Positions 30,537 to 39,106 of a stretch of DNA of 64,000 nt are shown piece by piece (position 1 is the stretch's first letter; the number at the start of each line of letters is the position of its first letter). The translations under genes and the position numbers were made by a program. Under the pieces are notes generated by a model, which saw only the letters and a program-made list of their open reading frames with translations, was not told where the DNA came from and ran no database searches. Origin of the DNA: Castellaniella sp040276065 (GTDB taxonomy: Bacteria; Pseudomonadota; Gammaproteobacteria; Burkholderiales; Burkholderiaceae_B); assembly GCF_040276065.1 (NCBI RefSeq), contig NZ_JBELOI010000001.1, positions 62,001-126,000 on the forward strand, written 5' to 3'.

Positions 30537-31319
30537 ATGCATCGACCTTTATCCTTTTACACCGATCCGATGGAACGCACAGATTGGATGGGCACCGAGA
30601 TCGGGAATCTGGCGCTGAGCATCGCCAGAACGCCCGATGAGATCGAGGCCTTGCAGCGCCTGCGGTATCGGGTCTTCACTGATGAATTGGCAGCGGTCTT
30701 CCCCTCCGCCGTGGGCGACCGGGATGTGGACCACTTCGATGACTGGTGCGCGCATTTCCAGGTGCGCGACACAGCCGCCGATCGCGTGGTGGGCACTTAC
30801 CGGGTCCTGACCCCAGAGGCCGCCGTCCAGGCGGGCGGCTATTATTCCGAATCGGAATTCGATCTGTCGCCGCTGCGGGCGATGCGTCCGCACCTGGTCG
30901 AGGTCGGCCGCTCGTGCATCGATGCCGACTTCCGTCACGGCGGCGTCATCATGCTGTTGTGGTCCGGGCTTGCGCAGATCATGATGCACGGCGGCTACCG
31001 CTACATGCTGGGCTGCGCCAGCGTCAGCCTGCGAGACGACGGGGTGGCGGCCGCCGAGGTGTGGCGCATCGCCCAGCGCCTGATGGCGCGCGATCCCGCG
31101 GCCCCACGCATCGTCCCCATCCACCGCTATCCGGTCGAACGCCTCGACAGCACGCTGCCGGCGCGCGTGCCGCCCCTGATCAAGGGCTATCTCAAGATCG
31201 GCGCCACGATTTGCGGCGAACCCGCCTGGGATCCTGATTTCAATACCGCGGATTTTCCGATACTGCTGGATCTCGAACGCCTGGACCCCCGCTACCGGCG
31301 GCACTTCGGGATGGATTGA
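30537..31319 (+). CDS. OlsB-like GNAT-family N-acyltransferase (ornithine-lipid type)
   Basis: Predicted acyltransferase of 260 residues, related to OlsB and other hemolysin-annotated GNAT proteins that transfer a 3-hydroxyacyl chain from ACP to ornithine. Visible family segments are LQRLRYRVFTDELAA near residue 40, VVGTYRVLTPEAA near 85 and EVGRSCIDADFRHG near 122. AGGAGG stands seven bases before the ATG. No olsA partner lies beside it. Ornithine lipids are known in Bordetella-type bacteria; they may replace phospholipids when phosphate is short, which would fit the adjacent polyphosphate and phosphate-uptake genes (inference). Confidence 0.75.
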   Translation: MHRPLSFYTDPMERTDWMGTEIGNLALSIARTPDEIEALQRLRYRVFTDELAAVFPSAVGDRDVDHFDDWCAHFQVRDTAADRVVGTYRVLTPEAAVQAGGYYSESEFDLSPLRAMRPHLVEVGRSCIDADFRHGGVIMLLWSGLAQIMMHGGYRYMLGCASVSLRDDGVAAAEVWRIAQRLMARDPAAPRIVPIHRYPVERLDSTLPARVPPLIKGYLKIGATICGEPAWDPDFNTADFPILLDLERLDPRYRRHFGMD

Positions 31320-31361
31320 GCGCACCCGCGCGGCGCGGGCCCCGCCGGTTTTCGGATCGAA

Positions 31362-32867
31362 TCAGGCGGCCTGCGTCGCGGTACGCGTCAGGCGCAGCTC
31401 GAATCCCGCCTTGCGCCAGACCTCGGCCTCTGCGCGCAGGGTGAACTCGCTCAGGGGGTGGGCCGACAGCCACTGCGAGTCGATGGCCATGTCCAGGAAA
31501 GTACCGTGCGCGTGCAGGCGCAAGGGCAGGGGCGGGACCTCTTCGCGGCGGCGGTGCATCAACACCGCCAGGCGCAGGCAGCACAGCGTCAGCCAGCGGG
31601 CCCGGCTGGGGGCCCGGTCGCGCAGCTTGCCCAGTTTGCCCTGGTGCCCTCGCGCGAGGAAGGCCAGCAGTTCCTGGTCATCGCGCGAGAATCCCGGCAT
31701 GTCGGCGTGCTCGAGGATGTAGGCGCTATGCTTGTGATAGTCGGCGTGGGCGATGGCTAGGCCACACTCGTGCAGAGAGGCCGTCCAGACCAGGGCGCGG
31801 CGCAGGTCCTCGTACTCGGGGTCGGCGTCCAGGCCGGCCTGATCGAACAGGGTTTGCGCCAGTGCCGACACCCGCGCCGCCTGGGTCTCGTCGACTTGGT
31901 AACGCTTGGCGAAATGGCGCACGGTCTCGTCGCGCTTGTCGTGCTGGAGGTCGCGGCCCAGCAGATCGTACAGCACGCCCACGCGCAGTGCGCCCTCGCC
32001 CGCGCCCATGGCCTCGATGCCGAGTTCCTGGAAGGCCGCGATCATGATGGCCAGCCCGCCCGCCAGCACCGGGGCGCGCTCGGCCTTCAGCCCGGCCCAG
32101 TCCTGCAGGCGAACCTCGCCGGCGCGGATCAGGGCCTCGCGCAGCCGCTCCATGCCCTCGAGCGTGATGGCGCGTTGCGACAGGCCGTTTTCCACCAGGA
32201 TGGCCAGCAGGCCCTTGGCCGTGCCCGAGGAGCCGAAAGCCTTTTCCCAGCCGGTGTGCCGATAGGGACGTGCGATCGCCTCGATCTCGCGCCGGGCGCC
32301 GAGGATCGCCTGGCGCATCCGCGCTTCGGTGATGCGGCCGTTGGGGAAATAGGCCCGGGTGTGGGTGGTGCAGCCGATGGCCAGAGACGCCAGGCGCAGG
32401 GGTTTGCGGCCCTGGCCGATGATGAATTCGGTCGAGCCCCCGCCAATGTCGATCACCAGGCGCCGCTGGTCCGAGGGGGGCAGCTCGTTGATCACGCCGG
32501 AAAAGATCAGGCGCGCCTCTTCCTGGCCCGAGATGATCTCGATCGGAAAGCCCAGCGCGCGCTCGGCGCGGGGCAGGATCTCGGAGGCATTGCGCGCCAC
32601 TCGGAAGGTGTTGGTCGCGACCGCGCGGACGTTGGAGGGGGGGAAGCCCTGCAGCCGTTCGCCAAAGCGCTCCAGTGTGGCGATCGCCCGCGCCACGGCC
32701 TCGGGTCGTATGCGCTTGTACTCGTCCAGCCCGCTGGCGAGGTTGACCACCTCGCGCAGCTTGTCCTCGGCGTAGATCTGCGCCTTGCCGTCGTGCCGCA
32801 CCACGCGCCCGATGGAGAGCCTGAAGGTATTGGAACCCAGGTCGATCGAAGCCAGCCGGTCGTCCAT
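31362..32867 (-). CDS. ppx: Exopolyphosphatase (Ppx/GppA family)
   Basis: Hydrolyses terminal phosphate from polyphosphate. 501 residues; the ASKHA-fold ATPase-like start LASIDLGSNTFRLSIGRV and the catalytic/phosphate loops FSGVINELPPS and VIDIGGGSTEFI are present, with a C-terminal HD-like domain (SLHECGLAIAHADYHKHS). I chose ATG 32867; a TATAAT on this strand at 32897-32902 makes the alternative GTG 32888 nearly leaderless. It diverges from ppk, so synthesis and breakdown of polyphosphate share a short control region. Confidence 0.92.
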   Translation of the reverse strand: MDDRLASIDLGSNTFRLSIGRVVRHDGKAQIYAEDKLREVVNLASGLDEYKRIRPEAVARAIATLERFGERLQGFPPSNVRAVATNTFRVARNASEILPRAERALGFPIEIISGQEEARLIFSGVINELPPSDQRRLVIDIGGGSTEFIIGQGRKPLRLASLAIGCTTHTRAYFPNGRITEARMRQAILGARREIEAIARPYRHTGWEKAFGSSGTAKGLLAILVENGLSQRAITLEGMERLREALIRAGEVRLQDWAGLKAERAPVLAGGLAIMIAAFQELGIEAMGAGEGALRVGVLYDLLGRDLQHDKRDETVRHFAKRYQVDETQAARVSALAQTLFDQAGLDADPEYEDLRRALVWTASLHECGLAIAHADYHKHSAYILEHADMPGFSRDDQELLAFLARGHQGKLGKLRDRAPSRARWLTLCCLRLAVLMHRRREEVPPLPLRLHAHGTFLDMAIDSQWLSAHPLSEFTLRAEAEVWRKAGFELRLTRTATQAA

Positions 32868-32933
32868 GCTTGTACCCGATAGTGTCACATTGTGCGATTA
32901 TAGTGGCCGGTCATGACACAATATGGAGCATCT

Positions 32934-35006
32934 ATGGAGGCCAGCGGGACATCCCCCGTTTTGTCGAATCGCGAGCTGTCCATCCTCAAGTTCAACGAAC
33001 GGGTCCTGGCCATGGCCGAGCGCACGGATACGCCGCTCCTGGAACGTCTCCGTTACCTGTGCATCGTGGGGTCGAATCTCGACGAATTTTTCGAAATCCG
33101 CATGGCCAGCCTCAAAGAGCAGCAGCGCCAGACGCCCGAGCTCGTCGGGGTCGATGGCCTGACGCCGGACGAGGCCTTCGATCGGGTCCAGCGCGCCGTT
33201 CACGTGCTGGTCGACCGCCAGAACCGTCTGCTGACGGGCGACGTCATGCCCAAGCTCCTTGAGCAGGGCGTGGGGTTGATCTATTCGACCGCCTGGACCG
33301 ACCTGCAGCGCGAATGGGCGCACGGACTGTTTCAGCGCGACGTGATGCCGCTGCTCACGCCCATTGGCCTGGACCCTGCGCATCCCTTTCCCAGGGTCTA
33401 CAACAAGAGCCTGAATTTCATCGTAGCGCTCTCGGGCGAGGACGCCTTCGGGCGCGAGGGCCATATTGCCATCGTCCAGGCGCCGCGCGCCTTGCCGCGG
33501 ATGATCAAAGTCCCGGCCGAGATCGCCGGCATTCCCGACGGTTTCATGCTGCTCACCACCCTGATCAGCGCCTTTGTGGGCGAGCTGTTCCCCGGCATGG
33601 ACGTGCAGGGATGCTACCAGTGGCGGGTCACCCGCAACAGCGACCTGTTCGTCGACGAAGAGGAAATCACCAATTTGCGCCAAGCCCTGCAGGGCGAGCT
33701 GTCGCAGCGCAATTTCGGCGCCTCGGTGCGCCTCGAAATCGCCCATGCGATGCCGCCGGACCTGGAGCTTTTTCTGCAACGTGAATTCGGCCTCGGCCCG
33801 GCCGACACCTATCGGGTCAACGGGCCCGTGAATCTCGCGCGGCTGATGCAGCTCTGCAACCGAGTGAGCCGCGCCGACCTCGAATACCCCCCCTACCGCC
33901 CCCGGGTGCCCGCGCCTTTCGACGGCGACCTGGAGGAACCTGCCGAGCTGTTCGCCGCGATCGCCGCGCGCGACCATCTGCTGCATCATCCCTACCAGTC
34001 CTTCCAGCCCGTGCTGCAATTTCTGCGGGCGGCCGCCAAGGATCCCCAGGTGGTGGGCATCAAGCAGACCATCTACCGCACCGGCGAGGATTCCGAATTG
34101 ATGGGGCTGCTGCTGACGGCGGCCAAGGCGGGCAAGGAAGTCACCGTGGTGGTCGAGCTGATGGCGCGCTTCGACGAGCAGACCAACATCAACTGGGCGG
34201 CACGCCTCGAGGAGGTCGGCGCGCACGTCAGCTACGGCGTGGTGGGCCACAAGACCCACGCCAAGATGGCGCTGGTACTGCGCCGCGAGGAGGGCCGAAT
34301 CCGCCGCTACGGGCACCTGGGCACGGGCAACTACCACCCGCGCACGGCGCGCCTGTACACCGACTTTGGCCTGCTCACCGCCAATCCCCAGATGTGCGAG
34401 GACATGGACCAGGTCTTTTCCCTGCTGACCGGCCTGGGGTCGCGGCGCGCGCTCACGCTCCTGCTGCAATCGCCGTTCACCCTTCACGATACGCTCATCG
34501 GGATGGTCAAGAGCGAGACTGAGAGCGCGCGCGCGGGCAAGCGCGCGCGCATCATGGCCAAGATGAACTCGCTGCTCGAGCCCTCCATGATCGAGGCGCT
34601 GTACAATGCCAGTCGCGCCGGCGTGCGCGTCGACCTCATTGTGCGCGGCGCCTGCGCGTTGCAGGCCGGCGTGCCCGGCTTGTCCGAGAACATCCGCGTG
34701 CGCTCGATCATCGGGCGTTTCCTCGAGCATTCCAGGGTGTTCTATTTTCACCGCGAGGGCGAGGGCGCGCTGTACCTGTCCTCGGCCGACTGGATGGACC
34801 GCAATTTCTTCCGCCGGGTCGAGCTGGGCTTTCCGGTGCTGGACAAGAACCTGCGCCGCCGGGTGATCGATGAGGCCTTTACGTTCGCCTTGCGCGATAA
34901 CCAGCTCGCCTGGAGCATGCAGCCCGATGGACGCTATTTGCGCGTGCGCAACCGGCGCGCGCCCATGAACCTGCATCAGCACCTGATGGCCCGCCTCGGG
35001 GGGTGA
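32934..35006 (+). CDS. ppk: Polyphosphate kinase
   Basis: Makes polyphosphate reversibly from ATP. 690 residues. The N-terminal domain has NRELSILKFNERVLAMA and VGSNLDEFFEIRMASL. The catalytic histidines lie in YGVVGHKTHAKMALVLRRE and near HSRVFYFHREGE. GGAG five bases upstream supports ATG 32934 (MEASGTS); an upstream in-frame ATG at 32913 is too close to the presumed promoter. It diverges from ppx and precedes the pst operon, joining phosphate storage to uptake. Confidence 0.94.
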   Translation: MEASGTSPVLSNRELSILKFNERVLAMAERTDTPLLERLRYLCIVGSNLDEFFEIRMASLKEQQRQTPELVGVDGLTPDEAFDRVQRAVHVLVDRQNRLLTGDVMPKLLEQGVGLIYSTAWTDLQREWAHGLFQRDVMPLLTPIGLDPAHPFPRVYNKSLNFIVALSGEDAFGREGHIAIVQAPRALPRMIKVPAEIAGIPDGFMLLTTLISAFVGELFPGMDVQGCYQWRVTRNSDLFVDEEEITNLRQALQGELSQRNFGASVRLEIAHAMPPDLELFLQREFGLGPADTYRVNGPVNLARLMQLCNRVSRADLEYPPYRPRVPAPFDGDLEEPAELFAAIAARDHLLHHPYQSFQPVLQFLRAAAKDPQVVGIKQTIYRTGEDSELMGLLLTAAKAGKEVTVVVELMARFDEQTNINWAARLEEVGAHVSYGVVGHKTHAKMALVLRREEGRIRRYGHLGTGNYHPRTARLYTDFGLLTANPQMCEDMDQVFSLLTGLGSRRALTLLLQSPFTLHDTLIGMVKSETESARAGKRARIMAKMNSLLEPSMIEALYNASRAGVRVDLIVRGACALQAGVPGLSENIRVRSIIGRFLEHSRVFYFHREGEGALYLSSADWMDRNFFRRVELGFPVLDKNLRRRVIDEAFTFALRDNQLAWSMQPDGRYLRVRNRRAPMNLHQHLMARLGG

Positions 35007-35032
35007 GCGGCGATGTGACGGCGATGTCGCCG

Positions 35033-35066
35033 CTGTCATCAAGGTGTCACGACGCGGCCCTAACAT
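35033..35066 (+). promoter_or_regulatory. Pho box and -10 element of pstSCAB
   Basis: CTGTCAT (35033-35039), four bases, GTGTCAC (35044-35050) match the PhoB operator of two 7-base direct repeats spaced by four. TAACAT at 35061-35066 lies ten bases downstream, the standard distance to the -10 in PhoB-activated promoters, which lack a good -35. The operon should be induced by phosphate starvation. Confidence 0.85.
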
Positions 35067-35121
35067 GCTGTCCTGACGGGATCACCCGTCGAACGAGTGA
35101 AAGACCTTACAAGGATTCGAC

Positions 35122-36165
35122 ATGTTCAATCGCATACTGGTGCAATGCAGCACCGGGCTGGCCATGGCGGCCGTCGCCGCCACGGTGAGCGCCGCCGACC
35201 TCACCGGCGCGGGCGCTTCCTTTCCCTATCCGATCTATGCCAAGTGGGCCAGCCAATACCATGCCGAGACCGGGCATCGCGTGAACTACCAGTCGATCGG
35301 TTCGGGCGGCGGCCAGCAGCAGATCATCGCCAAGACCGTGGATTTCGGCGCGACCGACGATCCCATGAAGCCCGAGGCCTTGACGGAAAACGGCCTGGTG
35401 CAGTTTCCCGCGGTGATCGGGGGCACAGTCCCGGTGGTGAACGTCGAGGGTGTGGCCCCCGGCCAACTCAAGCTCACCGGCGCCGTGCTGGCCGACATCT
35501 TTCTGGGCAAGATCAAGAAATGGGACGATCCGGCCATCGCCCGGCTCAATGCCGGCTTGACGCTGCCGTCCAAGTCCATCGTGGTGGTGCACCGTTCGGA
35601 CGGTTCGGGCACGACCTTCGGCTGGACCAACTATTTGTCCCAGGTGTCACCCGAGTGGCAGGACAAGGTCGGGCAGGGCAAAGCCGTGAAGTGGCCCACG
35701 GGTCAGGGTGGCAAGGGCAATGAGGGCGTGGCCGCCTACGTGCGTCAGCTCGTCAACTCGATCGGCTACGTCGAGTACGCCTATGCCAAGCAGAACAAGC
35801 TCGCCTGGACCCAGCTGCAGAACCGTGATGGGCAGTTCGTGCAGCCCTCGCAGCCGGCCTTCGCGGCGGCGGCGGCCAATGCCGACTGGGACGGCGCGCC
35901 CGGCATGGGGGTGATCCTGAACAACGAGCCCGGCGCCGAGTCGTGGCCGGTGACGGCGGCGACCTTCATCCTGGTGCATGGCCGCCAGGAGGATGCCGCA
36001 AAGGCCCACGAGATCCTGGCCTTCTTTGACTGGGCCTATCGCAAGGGGGCCGACATGGCCCGCGACCTGGATTACGTGCCCTTGCCCGACGAGGTCACCG
36101 CAAAAGTGCGTGGGGTCTGGGCGGCCGACATCAAGGCGGCCGACGGCGCGCCGGTCTGGAAATAA
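35122..36165 (+). CDS. pstS: Phosphate ABC transporter periplasmic binding protein
   Basis: High-affinity phosphate-binding protein of 347 residues. The signal peptide ends near ATVSAADL. Mature motifs are LTGAGASFPYPIYAKW and, for phosphate binding, SIGSGGGQQQII and HRSDGSGTTFGWTNYL. A GC hairpin after the gene may protect its mRNA and keep it more abundant than the rest of the operon. First gene of pstSCAB under a Pho box. Confidence 0.96.
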   Translation: MFNRILVQCSTGLAMAAVAATVSAADLTGAGASFPYPIYAKWASQYHAETGHRVNYQSIGSGGGQQQIIAKTVDFGATDDPMKPEALTENGLVQFPAVIGGTVPVVNVEGVAPGQLKLTGAVLADIFLGKIKKWDDPAIARLNAGLTLPSKSIVVVHRSDGSGTTFGWTNYLSQVSPEWQDKVGQGKAVKWPTGQGGKGNEGVAAYVRQLVNSIGYVEYAYAKQNKLAWTQLQNRDGQFVQPSQPAFAAAAANADWDGAPGMGVILNNEPGAESWPVTAATFILVHGRQEDAAKAHEILAFFDWAYRKGADMARDLDYVPLPDEVTAKVRGVWAADIKAADGAPVWK

Positions 36166-36197
36166 AGACCCAGGGGGCCCGGATGGCCTCCGTTCCC

Positions 36198-36222
36198 GGG
36201 GCGGCGCGCGGCGCACCGCCCC
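36198..36222 (+). terminator. Intercistronic hairpin between pstS and pstC
   Basis: GGGGCGG (36198-36204) pairs perfectly with CCGCCCC (36216-36222) around an 11-base loop; only a weak ATTTAT tail follows. It may be a partial terminator or a 3'-end stabiliser that lets the binding protein outnumber the membrane subunits. Confidence 0.5.
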
Positions 36223-36297
36223 ATTTATGTGAAAATAACGGTTTCAAGTTTCTGAGCGGCGCCCCACAACCGGTGGCCGGCCGCCGCGGATGACAGC

Positions 36298-37239
36298 ATG
36301 ATCGACAAACAACGCAACCTTTTAGTGGATGCCGGGTTCAAACACTTGACCCGCATGTTTGCGTTCTTTGTATTCATCCTGCTGGCGGGGATCATGCTGT
36401 CCCTGACCTACGGCAGCCGCGAGTCCATCGTCGAGCACGGCGTCGCTTTTCTCTGGACCAACGACTGGGATCCGGTGCGCAACCACTACGGCGCCCTGGT
36501 GACCATTACCGGCACGGTGATCAGTTCCTTCATCGCCCTGGCGATCGCCATTCCGGTGTCCTTCGGAATCGCCATGTTCCTGACCGAGCTCTCGCCGGTC
36601 TGGCTGCGCCGGCCCCTGGGCACCGCCATCGAGATGCTCGCGGCGATCCCGTCCATCATCTACGGCATGTGGGGCCTGTTCGTTTTCGTGCCGCTCTTCC
36701 AGGAATACGTCCAGCCCACGGTCATCGATCTTTTCGAGGGTGTGCCGGTGCTCGAGCACGTTTTCGCCGGGCCGCCCTTCGGCATCGGCCTGTTCACCGC
36801 GGGCCTCATCCTGTCCATCATGGTGATCCCCTTCATCACAGCCGTGATGCGCGACGTGTTCGAGCAAGTCCCGTCGATGCTCAAAGAGTCCGCCTACGGC
36901 CTGGGCAGCACCACCTGGGAAGTCGTCTGGAAGGTCATGCTGCCCTATACCAAGCATGGCGTGATCGGCGGCATCATGCTTGGCCTGGGCCGCGCGCTGG
37001 GCGAGACCATGGCGGTCACCTTCGTGATCGGCAATGCGTTCAACATGCCAGAATCGATTTTTTCACCCTCGAACTCGATCGCCTCCGCCCTGGCCAACGA
37101 ATTCAACGAGGCGGGCGGCATGCAGAAGTCCGCGCTGCTCGAGCTGGGCCTGATCCTGTTTCTCATCACCACGGTGGTCCTGGTCCTGTCGAAAATCATG
37201 CTGCTGCAGCTCTCTCGCAAAGAAGGCCGCAAGCACTAG
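36298..37239 (+). CDS. pstC: Phosphate ABC transporter permease PstC
   Basis: Inner-membrane subunit of 313 residues with six hydrophobic helices. Family motifs are AAIPSIIYGMWGLFVFVP and the cytoplasmic EAA-type loop GLGRALGETMAVTFVIGN. It forms the phosphate channel with PstA. It begins 132 bases after pstS, a gap holding the GC hairpin. Confidence 0.95.
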   Translation: MIDKQRNLLVDAGFKHLTRMFAFFVFILLAGIMLSLTYGSRESIVEHGVAFLWTNDWDPVRNHYGALVTITGTVISSFIALAIAIPVSFGIAMFLTELSPVWLRRPLGTAIEMLAAIPSIIYGMWGLFVFVPLFQEYVQPTVIDLFEGVPVLEHVFAGPPFGIGLFTAGLILSIMVIPFITAVMRDVFEQVPSMLKESAYGLGSTTWEVVWKVMLPYTKHGVIGGIMLGLGRALGETMAVTFVIGNAFNMPESIFSPSNSIASALANEFNEAGGMQKSALLELGLILFLITTVVLVLSKIMLLQLSRKEGRKH

Positions 37240-37266
37240 GGCCTTTGAGACCAAGGATCGCACATC

Positions 37267-38127
37267 ATGTCCGCCACGGATTCCGTCGTCGTCCACTCCA
37301 ACCCGGTCTACCGCCGGCGCCAGCGCTTCAACCGGCTCATGCTCGGTGTCTCGGGCTTCGCGCTCGTCTCGGGCCTGTTCTGGCTGGCCTGGATCATCGC
37401 CACGCTGCTGGTCAAGGGGGCGGACGCCCTGTCGCCCGCCCTGTTGCTCGAGAGCACCCCGCCGCCCGGGCAGGACGGCGGCCTGCTCAACGCCATCCTG
37501 GGCAGCTTCATGATGTCGGCGGTGGGGACGCTGATCGGTGCGCCCATCGGCATCCTCGCCGGCACCTATCTGGCGGAATACGGCCAGCGCGGCTGGCTCG
37601 CGCCCGCCACCCGATTCCTCAACGATGTGCTCCTGTCGGCGCCGTCCATCATTATTGGCCTTTTCATCTATGCCGTTTACGTGGCCCAGGTCGGCCACTA
37701 TTCCGGTTGGGCCGGCGCCTTCGCGCTGGCCATCCTGGTGATCCCCGTGGTGGTGCGGGCGACTGACAATATGCTGGGCCTGGTGCCCAACAGCCTGCGC
37801 GAGGCCGCGGCCGCGCTGGGTTGCCCCCAGTGGCGGGTGATCGTGTTCATCTGCTACCGGGCGGCGCGCTCGGGCATTATGACCGGCGTGCTGCTGGCGG
37901 TCGCCCGGATCGCGGGCGAGACCGCGCCCCTGCTGTTCACCGCGCTCAACAACCAGTTCATGTCGATGAACATGAACGCCCCCATCGCCAACCTGCCGGT
38001 CGTGATTTTCCAGTACGCGGCCAGCCCCTTCGAGGACTGGAACCGTCTCGCGTGGGCGGGCGCGGTTCTGATCACCCTGCTGGTGCTGGCGATCAACATC
38101 GTCGCCCGCAGTCTGTTCCGCAAATGA
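37267..38127 (+). CDS. pstA: Phosphate ABC transporter permease PstA
   Basis: Second permease subunit, 286 residues. Motifs include NDVLLSAPSIIIGLFIYAVY, SLREAAAALGCPQWRVIVFI and VARIAGETAPLLFTALNNQF. It starts 27 bases after pstC and ends 23 bases before pstB. Confidence 0.95.
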   Translation: MSATDSVVVHSNPVYRRRQRFNRLMLGVSGFALVSGLFWLAWIIATLLVKGADALSPALLLESTPPPGQDGGLLNAILGSFMMSAVGTLIGAPIGILAGTYLAEYGQRGWLAPATRFLNDVLLSAPSIIIGLFIYAVYVAQVGHYSGWAGAFALAILVIPVVVRATDNMLGLVPNSLREAAAALGCPQWRVIVFICYRAARSGIMTGVLLAVARIAGETAPLLFTALNNQFMSMNMNAPIANLPVVIFQYAASPFEDWNRLAWAGAVLITLLVLAINIVARSLFRK

Positions 38128-38150
38128 TTCCAGGATAGGCCATCGCCACC

Positions 38151-38933
38151 ATGACCACGACTACGACTCCCATGGACGAACGCACCAAGATCGCCGTGCG
38201 GAACCTGAATTTCTACTACGGGTCCTTCCACGCGCTGCGCGACATCAATATGTCGATTGCTGAAAACAAGGTGACGGCGTTCATCGGACCCTCGGGCTGC
38301 GGCAAGTCCACGCTGTTGCGCACATTCAACCGGATGTTCGAGCTGTACCCGGGCCAGCGCGCCGAGGGCGCCATCGAGCTCGATGGCGAGAACCTGCTCA
38401 ATTCCCGCCTGGACATTTCCCTGATCCGGGCCAAGGTCGGCATGGTGTTCCAAAAGCCCACGCCGTTTCCCATGAGCATCTACGACAACATCGCCTTTGG
38501 CGTGCGCTTGTTCGAGCGCCTGAGCAAGGGCGAGATGGACGAGCGCGTGGAATGGGCCCTGACCAAGGCGGCCCTGTGGAACGAGGTCAAGGACAAGCTT
38601 GACCAGAGTGGCAACGGCCTGTCCGGCGGTCAGCAGCAGCGCCTGTGCATCGCACGCGGCGTGGCGATCAAACCCGAGGTGCTGCTGCTCGACGAGCCCT
38701 GCTCGGCGCTGGACCCGATCTCGACGGCCAAGATCGAGGAACTGATCGCCGAGCTCAAGTCCGACTACACCGTAGTCATCGTGACCCACAACATGCAGCA
38801 GGCGGCGCGTTGCTCGGACTACACCGCCTACATGTACCTGGGCGAACTCATGGAATTCGGCCGCACGGACCAGATCTTCGTCAAACCCGCCCGCAAGGAA
38901 ACCGAAGGCTACATCACCGGGAGATTTGGATGA
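38151..38933 (+). CDS. pstB: Phosphate ABC transporter ATPase PstB
   Basis: ATPase subunit of 260 residues. Walker A is GPSGCGKST, the Q-loop VFQKPTPFPMSIYDNIAFG, signature LSGGQQQRLCIARG, Walker B LLLDEPCSALDP and H-loop VTHNMQQAARCSD. In related genomes phoU and phoB follow; here the gene is followed within 10 bases by a strong hairpin and a tandem repeat, then a convergent CoA-ligase gene. Control of PhoR by the Pst complex would need phoU elsewhere. Confidence 0.96.
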   Translation: MTTTTTPMDERTKIAVRNLNFYYGSFHALRDINMSIAENKVTAFIGPSGCGKSTLLRTFNRMFELYPGQRAEGAIELDGENLLNSRLDISLIRAKVGMVFQKPTPFPMSIYDNIAFGVRLFERLSKGEMDERVEWALTKAALWNEVKDKLDQSGNGLSGGQQQRLCIARGVAIKPEVLLLDEPCSALDPISTAKIEELIAELKSDYTVVIVTHNMQQAARCSDYTAYMYLGELMEFGRTDQIFVKPARKETEGYITGRFG

Positions 38934-38940
38934 GCTCGGA

Positions 38941-38970
38941 CATAGAGCAGTCCCTGCGGACTGCTCTATG
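38941..38970. terminator. Perfect 13-bp inverted repeat after pstB
   Basis: CATAGAGCAGTCC (38941-38953), loop CTGC, GGACTGCTCTATG (38958-38970). The perfect stem begins eight bases after the pstB stop. No T-run follows on either strand, so it may be a processing/stabilising hairpin or part of a mobile repeat rather than a true intrinsic terminator. Confidence 0.7.
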
Positions 38971-39104
38971 CCTAGCGAATCGGAGCGGCGTGCAAGCCGC
39001 GACGTGGAGAGCTGCCCCGGTTTGAGAGTCCCTGCGGACTGCTCTATGCCTAGCGAATCGGAGCGGCGTGCAAGCCGCGAGGTGCAGAGCTGCCCCGGTT
39101 TGAG
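38949..39104. repeat. 78-bp tandem duplication downstream of pstB
   Basis: Unit 1 is 38949-39026 and unit 2 is 39027-39104; they differ at only two positions (GACGTGGAG against GAGGTGCAG). Each unit contains a small hairpin GCGGC-GTGCAA-GCCGC. Because 78 is a multiple of three the repeat is open in one frame (26-residue units), but nothing suggests it is translated. REP-like in character. Confidence 0.9.
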
Positions 39105-39106
39105 GA

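Noticed and set aside
32881..32933. Pho box for ppx/ppk (TGTCAC and TGTCAT words present)
   Set aside because: The words are not in the required 7-4-7 direct arrangement on either strand.
32898..35066. 722-codon open frame antisense to ppk
   Set aside because: It lies wholly opposite a clear polyphosphate kinase gene, with shadow-type composition and no motif.
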